Below are positions 1 to 7,800 of a stretch of DNA of 33,487 nucleotides, in pieces. Positions within the stretch are counted from its first letter, which is position 1. The number at the start of each line of letters is the position of its first letter. The DNA comes from Ruminococcus sp. (lineage in GTDB: Bacteria; Bacillota; Clostridia; Oscillospirales; Acutalibacteraceae), in NCBI GenBank assembly GCA_004558485.1, contig SFCS01000013.1:1-33487 (forward strand), read 5' to 3'. The notes under the pieces are model-generated. The model had not been told where the DNA came from and made no database searches. It saw only the letters and a list, made by a program, of their open reading frames with translations. The translations under genes and the position numbers were made by a program.

Positions 1-1863
1 TCCCAGGCGGGACAGAATATGATAAAGGATGCCATCAAGGAGCATAACCTCGGCGGCATCGTCATCTGCTCCTGCTCGCCGCGTATGCACGAGGCAACAT
101 TCCGCAAAACAGCGGCTGCCGCGGGTCTCAACCCTTACATGGTAGAGATTGCCAACATCCGTGAGCAGTGCTCCTGGGTGCATAAGGATATGCCCATCGG
201 CACGGAAAAGGCGATCATTCTCGCCAAGGCGGCGGTGGCAAAGGTCAACCTCAATACACCGCTCACCCCGGGCGAAAGCCCCGTCACCAAGCGTGCGCTC
301 GTCATCGGCGGCGGTATCGCCGGTATCCAGACGGCGCTCGACATCGCCGATGCCGGTTTCCCCGTCGACATCGTGGAGACCAAGCCCACCATCGGCGGCA
401 AGATGGCACAGCTCGACAAGACCTTTCCGACGCTCGATTGCGCCGCCTGTATCCTGACACCGAAAATGGTGGATGTGGCACAGAACGAGAAGATCCGTGT
501 TTTCTCCTATTCCGAGGTCACGGATGTCAAGGGCTTTGTCGGCAACTTTGATGTGACAATCAAGCGCAAGGCGCGCTATGTCAAAGAGGATGTCTGCACC
601 GGCTGCGGTCTGTGCACCGAGAAATGCCCGCAGAAGAAAGTGCCCAACGAGTTTAACCTCGGCATGGACAATCGCCGCGCGATTTATATCCCGTTCGCGC
701 AGGCTGTCCCGAAGGTCGCCACCATCGACCCGCAATACTGCATGATGCTCAAAACCGGCAAGTGCGGCGTTTGCTCCAAGGTGTGCGGCGTGGGCGCGAT
801 CGACTATAAGGCGAAGGATGAATTTGTCGAGGAGAAATACGGCGCCATCGTCGTGGCGACCGGCTTCAACCCGATCTCCATGGAAAAATTCGATGAATAT
901 GCCTATTCGCAGTCAAAGGATGTCATCACCTCGCTGGAGCTGGAGCGTCTCATGAACGCTGCCGGTCCGACCGGCGGCACGCTGCTGCGCCCGTCCGACG
1001 GCGCGCATCCGCACACGATCGTGTTTGTGCAGTGCGTCGGTTCGCGCTGCGCCGCCTGTGAGGAAAAGGGCAAGGAATATTGCTCCAAGATCTGCTGTAT
1101 GTACACGGCAAAGCATGCCATGCTCATCCGCGACAAATACCCCGACACCGAGGTATATGTTTTTTACATCGATGTGCGTACCCCCGGCAAGAACTTCGAC
1201 GAGTTCTATCGCCGCGCCGTGGAGGAATACGGCGTGCATTACATCAAGGGTATGGTCGGCAAGGTGTCGCCGGAAGGCAACAAGCTGAAGGTGCAGGGCT
1301 CTGACCTCATCTACGGTAAGCAGCTGCACATTGACGCCGACCTGGTGGTGCTCGCCGCCGCGATCGAGCCGGATAAATCCGCAAGGCCGCTTGCAACAAT
1401 GCTGACCGCCAGCATGGATACCAACGACTTCTTCACCGAGGCGCACCCGAAGCTGCGCCCCGTGGAAAGCCCGACGGCGGGTGTGTTCCTGTCCGGAGCC
1501 TGCCAGGGCCCGAAGGACATCCCCGAAACGGTGTCGCAGGCGGGCGCTGCGGCGTCCAAGGTCATCGGTCTTTTGTGCAAGGATAAGCTGACCGGCAACC
1601 CCTGTGTCGCTCATTCCGATGAAATGATGTGCAACGGCTGCTCCACCTGTGAAAAGGTGTGCCCGTATGGTGCTATTACCTATGTAGACAAGGAATTCCG
1701 TATGCCGGACAGAACCACGAAGGTGCGCCGTGTCGCGGTCGTCAACGAGGCGGTCTGCCAGGGCTGCGGCGCGTGCACCGTTGCCTGTATGTCGGGCGCG
1801 ATGGATCTGCGCGGTTTCCTCAATGAGCAAATCATGGCGGAGGTGGATGCAATATGCAAGTAA
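1..1863 (+). CDS. hdrA: HdrA-like electron-bifurcating flavoprotein (5' end outside window)
   Basis: FAD- and iron-sulfur-containing HdrA, the subunit that performs flavin-based electron bifurcation in Hdr complexes. The frame is open from base 1. The first in-frame ATG (19) is internal, because HdrA-typical sequence begins upstream of it; by family length about 50-60 residues are missing. Visible landmarks are the CSCSPRMHEATFR segment (about 67-110), the dinucleotide-binding GGGIAG loop (about 307-324), the DCAACILTPKM cysteine segment (about 436-470), an inserted ferredoxin domain (CTGCGLCTEKCP at about 597-632, then CGVCSKVC), and two C-terminal [4Fe-4S] motifs (CNGCSTCEKVCP and CQGCGACTVAC). 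It overlaps the next gene by 10 bases. Family knowledge: HdrA accepts a hydride-derived electron pair through an MvhD-type partner and splits it between ferredoxin and a second acceptor. The acceptor here is inferred from the neighbours. Confidence 0.93.
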   Translation, partial: SQAGQNMIKDAIKEHNLGGIVICSCSPRMHEATFRKTAAAAGLNPYMVEIANIREQCSWVHKDMPIGTEKAIILAKAAVAKVNLNTPLTPGESPVTKRALVIGGGIAGIQTALDIADAGFPVDIVETKPTIGGKMAQLDKTFPTLDCAACILTPKMVDVAQNEKIRVFSYSEVTDVKGFVGNFDVTIKRKARYVKEDVCTGCGLCTEKCPQKKVPNEFNLGMDNRRAIYIPFAQAVPKVATIDPQYCMMLKTGKCGVCSKVCGVGAIDYKAKDEFVEEKYGAIVVATGFNPISMEKFDEYAYSQSKDVITSLELERLMNAAGPTGGTLLRPSDGAHPHTIVFVQCVGSRCAACEEKGKEYCSKICCMYTAKHAMLIRDKYPDTEVYVFYIDVRTPGKNFDEFYRRAVEEYGVHYIKGMVGKVSPEGNKLKVQGSDLIYGKQLHIDADLVVLAAAIEPDKSARPLATMLTASMDTNDFFTEAHPKLRPVESPTAGVFLSGACQGPKDIPETVSQAGAAASKVIGLLCKDKLTGNPCVAHSDEMMCNGCSTCEKVCPYGAITYVDKEFRMPDRTTKVRRVAVVNEAVCQGCGACTVACMSGAMDLRGFLNEQIMAEVDAICK

Positions 1864-2288
1864 ACGAATTTCGGCCGCTTATCGTGGCATTTTGCTGCAA
1901 CTGGTGCTCCTATGCCGGCGCGGATCTTGCGGGCAACAACCGCCTCGCCTATCCGGCGGATGTGAAGATCATCCGTGTGCCCTGCTCCTGTCGTGTCAAT
2001 CCGATGTTCATTCTCCGTGCGTTCCAGCGCGGAGCAGACGGCGTCATCCTTTGCGGCTGTCATCCCGGCGACTGTCACTATACCACCGGTAACTACTACA
2101 CCCGCCGCCGCATGGCGCTGCTGTTCTCCATGCTCGACTATCTCGGCATTGAGAAAGAGCGCACGCGCGTCGAATGGGTGAGCGCGGCGGAGGGCGCAAA
2201 GTTTGCCGCCACCATGAACGATTTTGCCAAGCAGGTTGCTGCTCTCGGCGAAAACAAGAGATTGGAGGATCTGCGATGCAAGAAGTAA
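1854..2288 (+). CDS. MvhD/FlxD-type [2Fe-2S] electron-transfer subunit
   Basis: A 144-residue protein of the methyl-viologen-reducing hydrogenase delta (MvhD) family, which passes electrons from an input module to the FAD of HdrA. Cysteines typical of the family are visible at C14, C15 and C18, then C44 and C46, and in an LCGCHPGDCHY segment (C67, C69, C74). The ATG at 1854 overlaps the hdrA stop, which suggests translational coupling. The usual Mvh hydrogenase genes are absent; the genes that follow are FlxC/B/A-like. The input is therefore probably NAD(P)H rather than H2 (inference). In sulfate reducers the equivalent subunit is called FlxD. Confidence 0.9.
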   Translation: MQVNEFRPLIVAFCCNWCSYAGADLAGNNRLAYPADVKIIRVPCSCRVNPMFILRAFQRGADGVILCGCHPGDCHYTTGNYYTRRRMALLFSMLDYLGIEKERTRVEWVSAAEGAKFAATMNDFAKQVAALGENKRLEDLRCKK

Positions 2289-3268
2289 AGCGCGAAACTC
2301 TCATTTCCAAGGCTGCTGCGCTGCTCGCTGACGGAACCGTCACCCGCGTGCTCGGCTGGAAGGCGGGGGAGTTTGCCTATGATGTAACGCCTGCCGTGTT
2401 CCGCAGCGCCGAGGAGTTGGAGAAGGATTTTGTGTTTGACGATTTCTGCGGTGCGAACTTCTCCAAGTATCTCATCAAAGAGACCGCCAAAGAGGACGGC
2501 AAGGTGTTGGTGTTTTTGAAGCCCTGCGATACCTACAGCTTCAATCAGCTCCTCACCGAGCATCGTTTTGACCGCGAAAAGGTATATGCGGTCGGCGTGC
2601 CCTGCAACGGTATGCTGGATGTGAACCGCATCCGCACGGTCGCCGACGGCATCGTCGCTGTCCGCGAGGAGGGCGAGGAGGTGCTGGTCGATACGCTGTA
2701 TGACGGCACAAAGACGCTGAAAAGAGCGGAGCTTTTGCCGGATCGCTGTGTACACTGCAAGTCCAAAAAGCATGTCGCCTATGACGAGCTGCTCGGCGAG
2801 GACGGCGAGGTGCTGGACAGCGCGCGGTTCGACGAGGTGGAAAAGCTCGAAAAAATGACGCCGGACGAGCGGTTTGCTTTCTGGCAGAAGGAGCTTTCCC
2901 GCTGCATCCGCTGCAACGCCTGCCGTGATGTCTGCCCCGCCTGCACCTGTGAAAAGTGCGTGTTCGACAACCCGAACTCCGGCGTGGAAAACAAGGCGGC
3001 GGCAAACAGCTTTGAAGAAAAGATGTTCCACATCATCCGCGCGTTTCATGTGGTCGGTCGCTGCACCGATTGCGGCGAGTGCTCCCGCGTTTGCCCGCAG
3101 CACATTCCGCTGCACCTTCTGAATCGCAAGTTTATTAAGGACATCGACGGGTTCTACGGGGAATATCAGGCGGGAGCAGAGGTTGGCAGCCGCGCCCCGA
3201 TCGTGAATTATACCACCGAGGACATCGAGCCGGGAGAGGCAGTGGAGAGGGGTGAGGGCAATGCGTAA
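2276..3268 (+). CDS. 4Fe-4S dicluster protein, FlxC-like adaptor of the Hdr/Flx complex
   Basis: A 330-residue soluble iron-sulfur protein. The ATG at 2276 is chosen because GGAGG lies about 10 bases upstream and because the longer frame would run far into mvhD. The N-terminal 200 residues contain a segment reading LKPCDTYSFNQL and a CVHCKSKK pair. The C-terminal third holds two ferredoxin-like motifs: C210-x2-C213-x2-C216-x3-C220, followed by extra cysteines in CPACTCEKC, and C263-x2-C266-x2-C269-x3-C273-P. This architecture matches the 4Fe-4S dicluster subunits that accompany FlxA and MvhD-type proteins in FlxABCD-HdrABC clusters. It overlaps both neighbours (13 and 8 bases). The probable role is to relay electrons between the NAD(P)H dehydrogenase subunit and MvhD/HdrA. 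The exact Flx letter is an assignment by position and composition. Confidence 0.75.
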   Translation: MQEVKRETLISKAAALLADGTVTRVLGWKAGEFAYDVTPAVFRSAEELEKDFVFDDFCGANFSKYLIKETAKEDGKVLVFLKPCDTYSFNQLLTEHRFDREKVYAVGVPCNGMLDVNRIRTVADGIVAVREEGEEVLVDTLYDGTKTLKRAELLPDRCVHCKSKKHVAYDELLGEDGEVLDSARFDEVEKLEKMTPDERFAFWQKELSRCIRCNACRDVCPACTCEKCVFDNPNSGVENKAAANSFEEKMFHIIRAFHVVGRCTDCGECSRVCPQHIPLHLLNRKFIKDIDGFYGEYQAGAEVGSRAPIVNYTTEDIEPGEAVERGEGNA

Positions 3269-4286
3269 ATTGTCACTTGACCGTTTGGACACCCTCTTTG
3301 CCGCCATTGCCGCAGAGCACACCCTGTATCTGCCGGTCGACGGCAAGGCGGGCGCGAGGTTTGAGAAATGGGAGGACGGCAAGGTGCTGTCCGACGCGCT
3401 CAACACTGTGCGCAGCCCGAAGGACTTTTTCTTCCCGCAGACCGACAACCTCATGGATTTCAAGACCGAGGGGAAGAAGATCGAGATCATCGACACCCGC
3501 GAGGAGTGCGAGGACTTTGTGATCTTCGGCGTGCGTGCCTGCGATGTGCGCGCCTTTGAAGTGCTGGATCGCGTGTTCCTGGCTGAACCCGCCGACAGCT
3601 ATTATGAAAATCGCCGCAAGCACGGCATTTTGGTGTCCCTTGCCTGCAATAAGCCGCTTGAGACCTGTTTCTGCGGCACATTCGGCATCGACGCTGCCGC
3701 ACCCGAGGGCGACATCGTTTGTCATAAGACGGCGGACGCGCTGTATCTTGACGCCGAGACCGAAAAGGGCGAGGCGCTTCTGAAGGCGCTCGAAGCGGTG
3801 ACGGAGGAAGCCGACGCCGCGCCCGTCGAGGAGCAGAAAGCGGTCATCCGCGAGCGGCTCGCAAAGCTGCCGCTTGCCGACCTCTCTGCCGATGCGTTCG
3901 GCGCGGGCAAGACCGATGCCCTTTTTGACGCTCCCGAATGGGCGGAGCTTGCGGAAAGCTGCCTCGGCTGCGGGACCTGCACCTTTGTGTGCCCGACCTG
4001 CCAGTGCTATGACATCAAGGATTTCAACACCGGTCACGGCGTCAAGCGTTTCCGCTGCTGGGACTCCTGTATGTATTCCGATTTCACAAAGATGTCCGCC
4101 GGTCAGCCGCGTCTGACCCAGAAGGAACGCTTCCGCCAGCGCTTTATGCACAAGCTGGTGTATTATCCCACCAACAACGACGGTCTGTTCTCCTGCGTCG
4201 GCTGCGGCCGCTGCGTGGCGAAATGCCCCATCCATATGAATATCGTCAAGGTCATGAAGAAATTAGGAGGGCGCGCAAATGGTTGA
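3261..4286 (+). CDS. 4Fe-4S dicluster protein, FlxB-like (AsrA-type) subunit
   Basis: A 341-residue iron-sulfur protein related in layout to anaerobic sulfite reductase subunit A and to FlxB-type adaptors. A GTG at 3252 would add three residues, but AGGGG at about 3247-3252 sits correctly for the ATG at 3261, so that start is used. The C-terminal part has a first cluster motif C234-x2-C237-x2-C240-x3-C244-P with C247 and C249 just after, and a second motif C312-x2-C315-x2-C318-x3-C322-P. The N-terminal 200 residues carry a VRACDVRAFEVLDRVF segment typical of this family. It overlaps the genes on either side by 8 bases. The family works with an FNR-like partner, and that partner is the very next gene. 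Confidence 0.78.
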   Translation: MRKLSLDRLDTLFAAIAAEHTLYLPVDGKAGARFEKWEDGKVLSDALNTVRSPKDFFFPQTDNLMDFKTEGKKIEIIDTREECEDFVIFGVRACDVRAFEVLDRVFLAEPADSYYENRRKHGILVSLACNKPLETCFCGTFGIDAAAPEGDIVCHKTADALYLDAETEKGEALLKALEAVTEEADAAPVEEQKAVIRERLAKLPLADLSADAFGAGKTDALFDAPEWAELAESCLGCGTCTFVCPTCQCYDIKDFNTGHGVKRFRCWDSCMYSDFTKMSAGQPRLTQKERFRQRFMHKLVYYPTNNDGLFSCVGCGRCVAKCPIHMNIVKVMKKLGGRANG

Positions 4287-5112
4287 CATGAAAGAACCGC
4301 TGATGCCGAAGATCGGTGTTGTGACCGACATCCGCATCGACACCCCCGATGTCAAGACCTTCCGCGTGGTCACGCCGGATGGGAAAAAGGCGTTTGAACA
4401 CATGCCCGGTCAGTGCGCGATGCTCTCCGTGCCGGGCGTGGGGGAGGCGATGTTTTCCATCACCTCTTCGCCGACCAACGAGGAATACATGGAGTTTTCC
4501 ATCAAGAAATGCGGCTGCGTTACCGAATGGCTGCATTCCATGGAGGTCGGTCAGGAGATCACCATCCGCGGACCCTACGGCCGTCCGTTCCCGGTGGACA
4601 CGGAGTTTGCCGGAAAGAACCTTCTGTTCATCGCCGGCGGCATCGGTCTTGCGCCGCTGCGCTCGGTCATCAACTATTGCCGTCACTACCGTGATCGCTA
4701 CGGCGAGATCGATGTGGTCTACGGCTCACGCAGCATGCAGGATCTCGTGGACTACAAAGAGATCATCGACGAGTGGACGAAGGACAGCGGCGTGCATGTG
4801 CACCTGACCATCGACCGCGAACAGCCGGAATGGGACGGTCATGTGGGCTTTGTTCCGAACTATGTGAAGGAGCTGGGCTTTGACACGAACAAGATCGCCG
4901 TTCTTTGCGGTCCGCCCATCATGATCAAATTCACGCTTGCAGGCTTGCAGGAGCTGGGCTTTGAAAAGACGCAGGTGTATACCACGCTCGAGCTGCGCAT
5001 GAAGTGCGGCATCGGCAAGTGCGGACGCTGCAATGTCGGCGCGAAGTATGTTTGTAAGGACGGTCCGGTGTTCCGTTTCGACGAGCTCGATACCCTGCCG
5101 GATGAATACTGA
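4279..5112 (+). CDS. FAD/NAD(P)-binding oxidoreductase, FlxA-like NAD(P)H dehydrogenase subunit
   Basis: A 277-residue ferredoxin-NADP reductase-fold protein similar to FlxA, AsrB, Hyd gamma and PyrK subunits. The N-terminal half is an FAD-binding barrel with an MFSITSSP segment. The NAD(P)-binding half starts at LLFIAGGIGLAPLRS and includes an AVLCGPPIMIKFT segment. The C-terminus carries a [2Fe-2S] motif, C243-x4-C248-x2-C251-x7-C259. A strong AGGAGGG site precedes the ATG and the frame overlaps the upstream stop by 8 bases. In FlxABCD-HdrABC complexes this subunit oxidises NADH and feeds HdrA through FlxB/C/D. Here it would be the NAD(P)H entry point. NADH rather than NADPH specificity cannot be read from the sequence with certainty. 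Confidence 0.87.
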   Translation: MVDMKEPLMPKIGVVTDIRIDTPDVKTFRVVTPDGKKAFEHMPGQCAMLSVPGVGEAMFSITSSPTNEEYMEFSIKKCGCVTEWLHSMEVGQEITIRGPYGRPFPVDTEFAGKNLLFIAGGIGLAPLRSVINYCRHYRDRYGEIDVVYGSRSMQDLVDYKEIIDEWTKDSGVHVHLTIDREQPEWDGHVGFVPNYVKELGFDTNKIAVLCGPPIMIKFTLAGLQELGFEKTQVYTTLELRMKCGIGKCGRCNVGAKYVCKDGPVFRFDELDTLPDEY

Positions 5113-5127
5113 TAAGGAGATGCAGAC

Positions 5128-5802
5128 ATGGAAAATATGGTGAATATCTACCTGTTCGGTAAGCAGTACAGTGTGCCGGATGACCTGACCATCATGCGTG
5201 CCATGGAGTATGCCGGTTATCAGCTTATCCGCGGCTGCGGCTGCCGCAACGGTTTTTGCGGTGCTTGCGCGACCATTTACCGCATCAAGGGCGAAAGAGA
5301 GCTGAAAGCCTGTCTTGCCTGCCAGACGAAGGTCGAGAACGACATGTATGTTGCGACGCTGCCGTTCTTCCCGCTGGTGAAGCAGGTGTATGACATCGAA
5401 AAGGTGAAGCCCACCGAGCAGATCATGATGCAGCTCTATCCGGAGATTTATGCCTGTGTCGGCTGCAACGCCTGCACCAAGAGCTGCACGCAGGGACTGA
5501 AGGTGATGCAGTATATCGCCTATGCACAGCGCGGCGAATTTGACAAATGCGCCGAGGAGTCCTTTGACTGCGTGATGTGCGGCGTGTGCTCGTCCCGCTG
5601 CCCTGCGGGCATTTCGCATCCGCAGGTGGCGATGCTGGCGCGCCGTATCAACGGCAAATATCTTGCTCCCAAGTCCGCGCATTTGGAGCAGCGGGTACAG
5701 GAGATCAAGGACGGCACCTTTACCGATCTCATTGAGGCGCTGATGGATAAGCCCATCGAGGAGCTTCAGGAGCTGTACAACACCCGTGAGATTGAGAAAT
5801 AA
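5128..5802 (+). CDS. fumarate reductase/succinate dehydrogenase-type iron-sulfur subunit
   Basis: A 224-residue SdhB/FrdB/TfrB-like protein. The N-terminus is a plant-type [2Fe-2S] ferredoxin domain (C39-x4-C44-x2-C47-x14-C62). Two full tetracysteine motifs follow: C110-x2-C113-x2-C116-x3-C120 and C148-x2-C151-x2-C154-x3-C158-P. No membrane segment or membrane-anchor gene is present, so the enzyme is predicted to be soluble and not quinone-linked. The ATG lies 15 bases after the FlxA-like gene and has an AAGGAG site. It is the direct partner of the flavoprotein that follows, and its tight coupling to an Hdr/Flx module is unusual. It is named by domain order; the substrate is unknown. Confidence 0.85.
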   Translation: MENMVNIYLFGKQYSVPDDLTIMRAMEYAGYQLIRGCGCRNGFCGACATIYRIKGERELKACLACQTKVENDMYVATLPFFPLVKQVYDIEKVKPTEQIMMQLYPEIYACVGCNACTKSCTQGLKVMQYIAYAQRGEFDKCAEESFDCVMCGVCSSRCPAGISHPQVAMLARRINGKYLAPKSAHLEQRVQEIKDGTFTDLIEALMDKPIEELQELYNTREIEK

Positions 5803-5814
5803 GGAGGGCTTATC

Positions 5815-7413
5815 ATGTACGCAAAGGAATTTCAGCAGTCGTTAAAGGCAGTAGAAGCGGCGCGTGCGGCAAACATTGCCTATGAGCCCGCCCGTATGAC
5901 GGCAAAGGAAAAGGATGACCTGCTCGCAGCGTATCATCCGGACTATAAAAAGAGCGAATTCAAAGCGCTTTCCATCGGCCCGAACAAGGGCGAGGCTGTG
6001 CCGCATGAGCTGTGCGATATGCTGCAGGCGCACAGCCGCATTGCTGCGGCGGATGTCGATCTTGGCGATGTGCGCTATGATGTGGATGTGTTGATCATCG
6101 GCGGCGGCGGCGCAGGTGCTTCTGCGGCGATCGAGGCGCATGAGGCGGGTGCTGATGTCATGGTGGTGACAAAGCTGCGTATGGGCGACGCCAACACCAT
6201 GATGGCAGAGGGCGGTATTCAGGCTGCCGACAAGCCCAACGATTCACCCGCCATCCACTTTGTGGATGCGTTCGGCGGCGGTCACTATGCCGCAAAGCGC
6301 GAGCTTTTGGCAAAGCTTGTCTGCGATGCGCCGGAGGCCATCCGGTGGCTCGACGATCTCGGCGTGGAATTTGACAAAGCACCGGACGGCACGATGATCA
6401 CCACGCACGGCGGCGGTACTTCCCGCAAGCGCATGCACGCGGCGAAGGACTATTCCGGTGCGGAGATTATGCGCACCCTGCGGGATGAGGTTCTGAACCG
6501 CGGCATTCCGGTGGTGGACTTCACCTCCGCTATTGAGCTGATCCTCGACGAAAACGGCAAAGCCGCGGGCGCGGTGCTGATGAACATGGAGACCCAGGAG
6601 CTGATGGTGGCGCGCGCAAAGACCGTCATCATCGCCACCGGCGGTGCGGGACGCATGCACTATCAGGGCTTCCCGACCTCCAACCACTACGGCGCAACTG
6701 CCGACGGTCTGGTGCTCGGCTATCGTGTCGGCGCAAAGCTCCTGTATGCGGACACGCTGCAGTACCATCCGACCGGCGCGGCTTTCCCGCAGCAGATCTT
6801 CGGCGCGCTCGTGACCGAAAAGGTGCGCTCGCTCGGCGCAAAGCTCGTCAACCGCGACGGCAAGGTGTTCATGCATCCGCTGGAGACCCGCGATGTCGCG
6901 GCGGCGTCCATTATTCGTGAGTGCTCCGACCGCGATGCGGGCGTGGACACCGGCAGCGGCAAGGCCGTGTGGCTGGACACCCCGATGATCGAGGCGATCG
7001 GCGGGGAAGGCACGATCGAAAAGCGTATTCCCGCCATGATGCGTATGTTCGGTAACTACGGCATCGACATCCGCAAAGAGCCGATCCTCGTCTATCCGAC
7101 GCTGCACTATCAGAACGGCGGACTGGACATCCATGTGAATGGCATGTCTACCAATGTGGAGAACCTGTTTGTTGCCGGTGAGGCGGTCGGCGGTATCCAC
7201 GGACGCAACCGTCTGATGGGCAACTCGCTGCTCGATGTCATTGTTTTCGGCAGAAATGCCGGTCAGAACGCCGCTGCGGCTGCGGAAAAGACCACGGTCG
7301 GCAAGCTGACGCTGGCGCATATTGCGGCATTTGACGCCGAACGCGCTGCTGCCGGTATTGAAACGGACGCGGTATCGCCGCTCCTTTTGCCGGACTACAG
7401 AAGAAAAAAGTGA
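5815..7413 (+). CDS. fumarate reductase/succinate dehydrogenase-family flavoprotein with atypical active site
   Basis: A 532-residue FAD protein of the FrdA/SdhA/L-aspartate oxidase family. The ADP-binding loop is around residues 92-100 (IIGGGGAG). Family landmarks retained are Y317-HPTG, T334-E-x2-R338, HYQNGG in place of HYxMGG, and GRNRLMGNSLLD, which carries the second substrate-binding arginine. Two deviations stand out. At the position where membrane Frd/Sdh enzymes have the covalent-FAD histidine (HTVAAEGG) this protein has N127 (NTMMAEGG), so FAD is probably not covalently bound. The catalytic RGEGG is changed to R338-SLGA. An extra N-terminal stretch of about 85 residues precedes the FAD domain. 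A GGAGG site precedes the ATG. Fumarate is one possible acceptor; another 2-enoate is equally possible. Confidence 0.85.
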   Translation: MYAKEFQQSLKAVEAARAANIAYEPARMTAKEKDDLLAAYHPDYKKSEFKALSIGPNKGEAVPHELCDMLQAHSRIAAADVDLGDVRYDVDVLIIGGGGAGASAAIEAHEAGADVMVVTKLRMGDANTMMAEGGIQAADKPNDSPAIHFVDAFGGGHYAAKRELLAKLVCDAPEAIRWLDDLGVEFDKAPDGTMITTHGGGTSRKRMHAAKDYSGAEIMRTLRDEVLNRGIPVVDFTSAIELILDENGKAAGAVLMNMETQELMVARAKTVIIATGGAGRMHYQGFPTSNHYGATADGLVLGYRVGAKLLYADTLQYHPTGAAFPQQIFGALVTEKVRSLGAKLVNRDGKVFMHPLETRDVAAASIIRECSDRDAGVDTGSGKAVWLDTPMIEAIGGEGTIEKRIPAMMRMFGNYGIDIRKEPILVYPTLHYQNGGLDIHVNGMSTNVENLFVAGEAVGGIHGRNRLMGNSLLDVIVFGRNAGQNAAAAAEKTTVGKLTLAHIAAFDAERAAAGIETDAVSPLLLPDYRRKK

Positions 7414-7449
7414 ACAGAAAAAAGTGGGCAACTGAGGGGAGTTTTTATC

Positions 7450-7779
7450 ATGATAGTGGATCTTTTGGAAGCACTGACGATATTCTGTTTCGGCCTTTCC
7501 TGGCCGATCTCCATCCGCAAATCGTGGATCTCGCGCACTGCGAAGGGCAAGAGCCTGTTTTTTGAGGTGTTCCTACTCGTCGGCTATGCCTGCGGCATCG
7601 CCAAGAAGGTTATCGAGGCAGGCGGCTTCCTCGGCATCACACCCAAGACCGGTTTTATCTTTTTCCTCAGCTTCTTCTTCTATGTGCTGAACTTCATTGA
7701 GATCTCCGTGGATGTGGCGCTGTATTTCCGCAACAAAAAGCTTGATGAGGCGGCGGACAAGGCAGTAGTAGAGGCTTAA
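7450..7779 (+). CDS. small PQ-loop (SemiSWEET-like) membrane protein
   Basis: A 109-residue protein with three predicted membrane segments (about residues 3-20, 36-53 and 65-92). Between the first and second is a positively charged stretch, SIRKSWISRTAKGKS, and the first helix contains GLSWPIS, in the place where PQ-loop/SemiSWEET proteins have their conserved proline. One three-helix bundle is the usual SemiSWEET size, so it would act as a dimer. The GAGGGGA site at about 7434-7440 supports the ATG. It follows the reductase flavoprotein by 36 bases and is probably co-transcribed. A role in moving the substrate or product of the reductase is possible but is inference only. Confidence 0.65.
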   Translation: MIVDLLEALTIFCFGLSWPISIRKSWISRTAKGKSLFFEVFLLVGYACGIAKKVIEAGGFLGITPKTGFIFFLSFFFYVLNFIEISVDVALYFRNKKLDEAADKAVVEA

Positions 7780-7800
7780 AACACCGACTTTTGACAGGAG

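Noticed and set aside
1..2288. An H2-dependent Mvh-Hdr complex, given the MvhD-like gene
   Set aside because: No [NiFe]-hydrogenase subunits are present. The FlxA-like gene points to NAD(P)H as donor.
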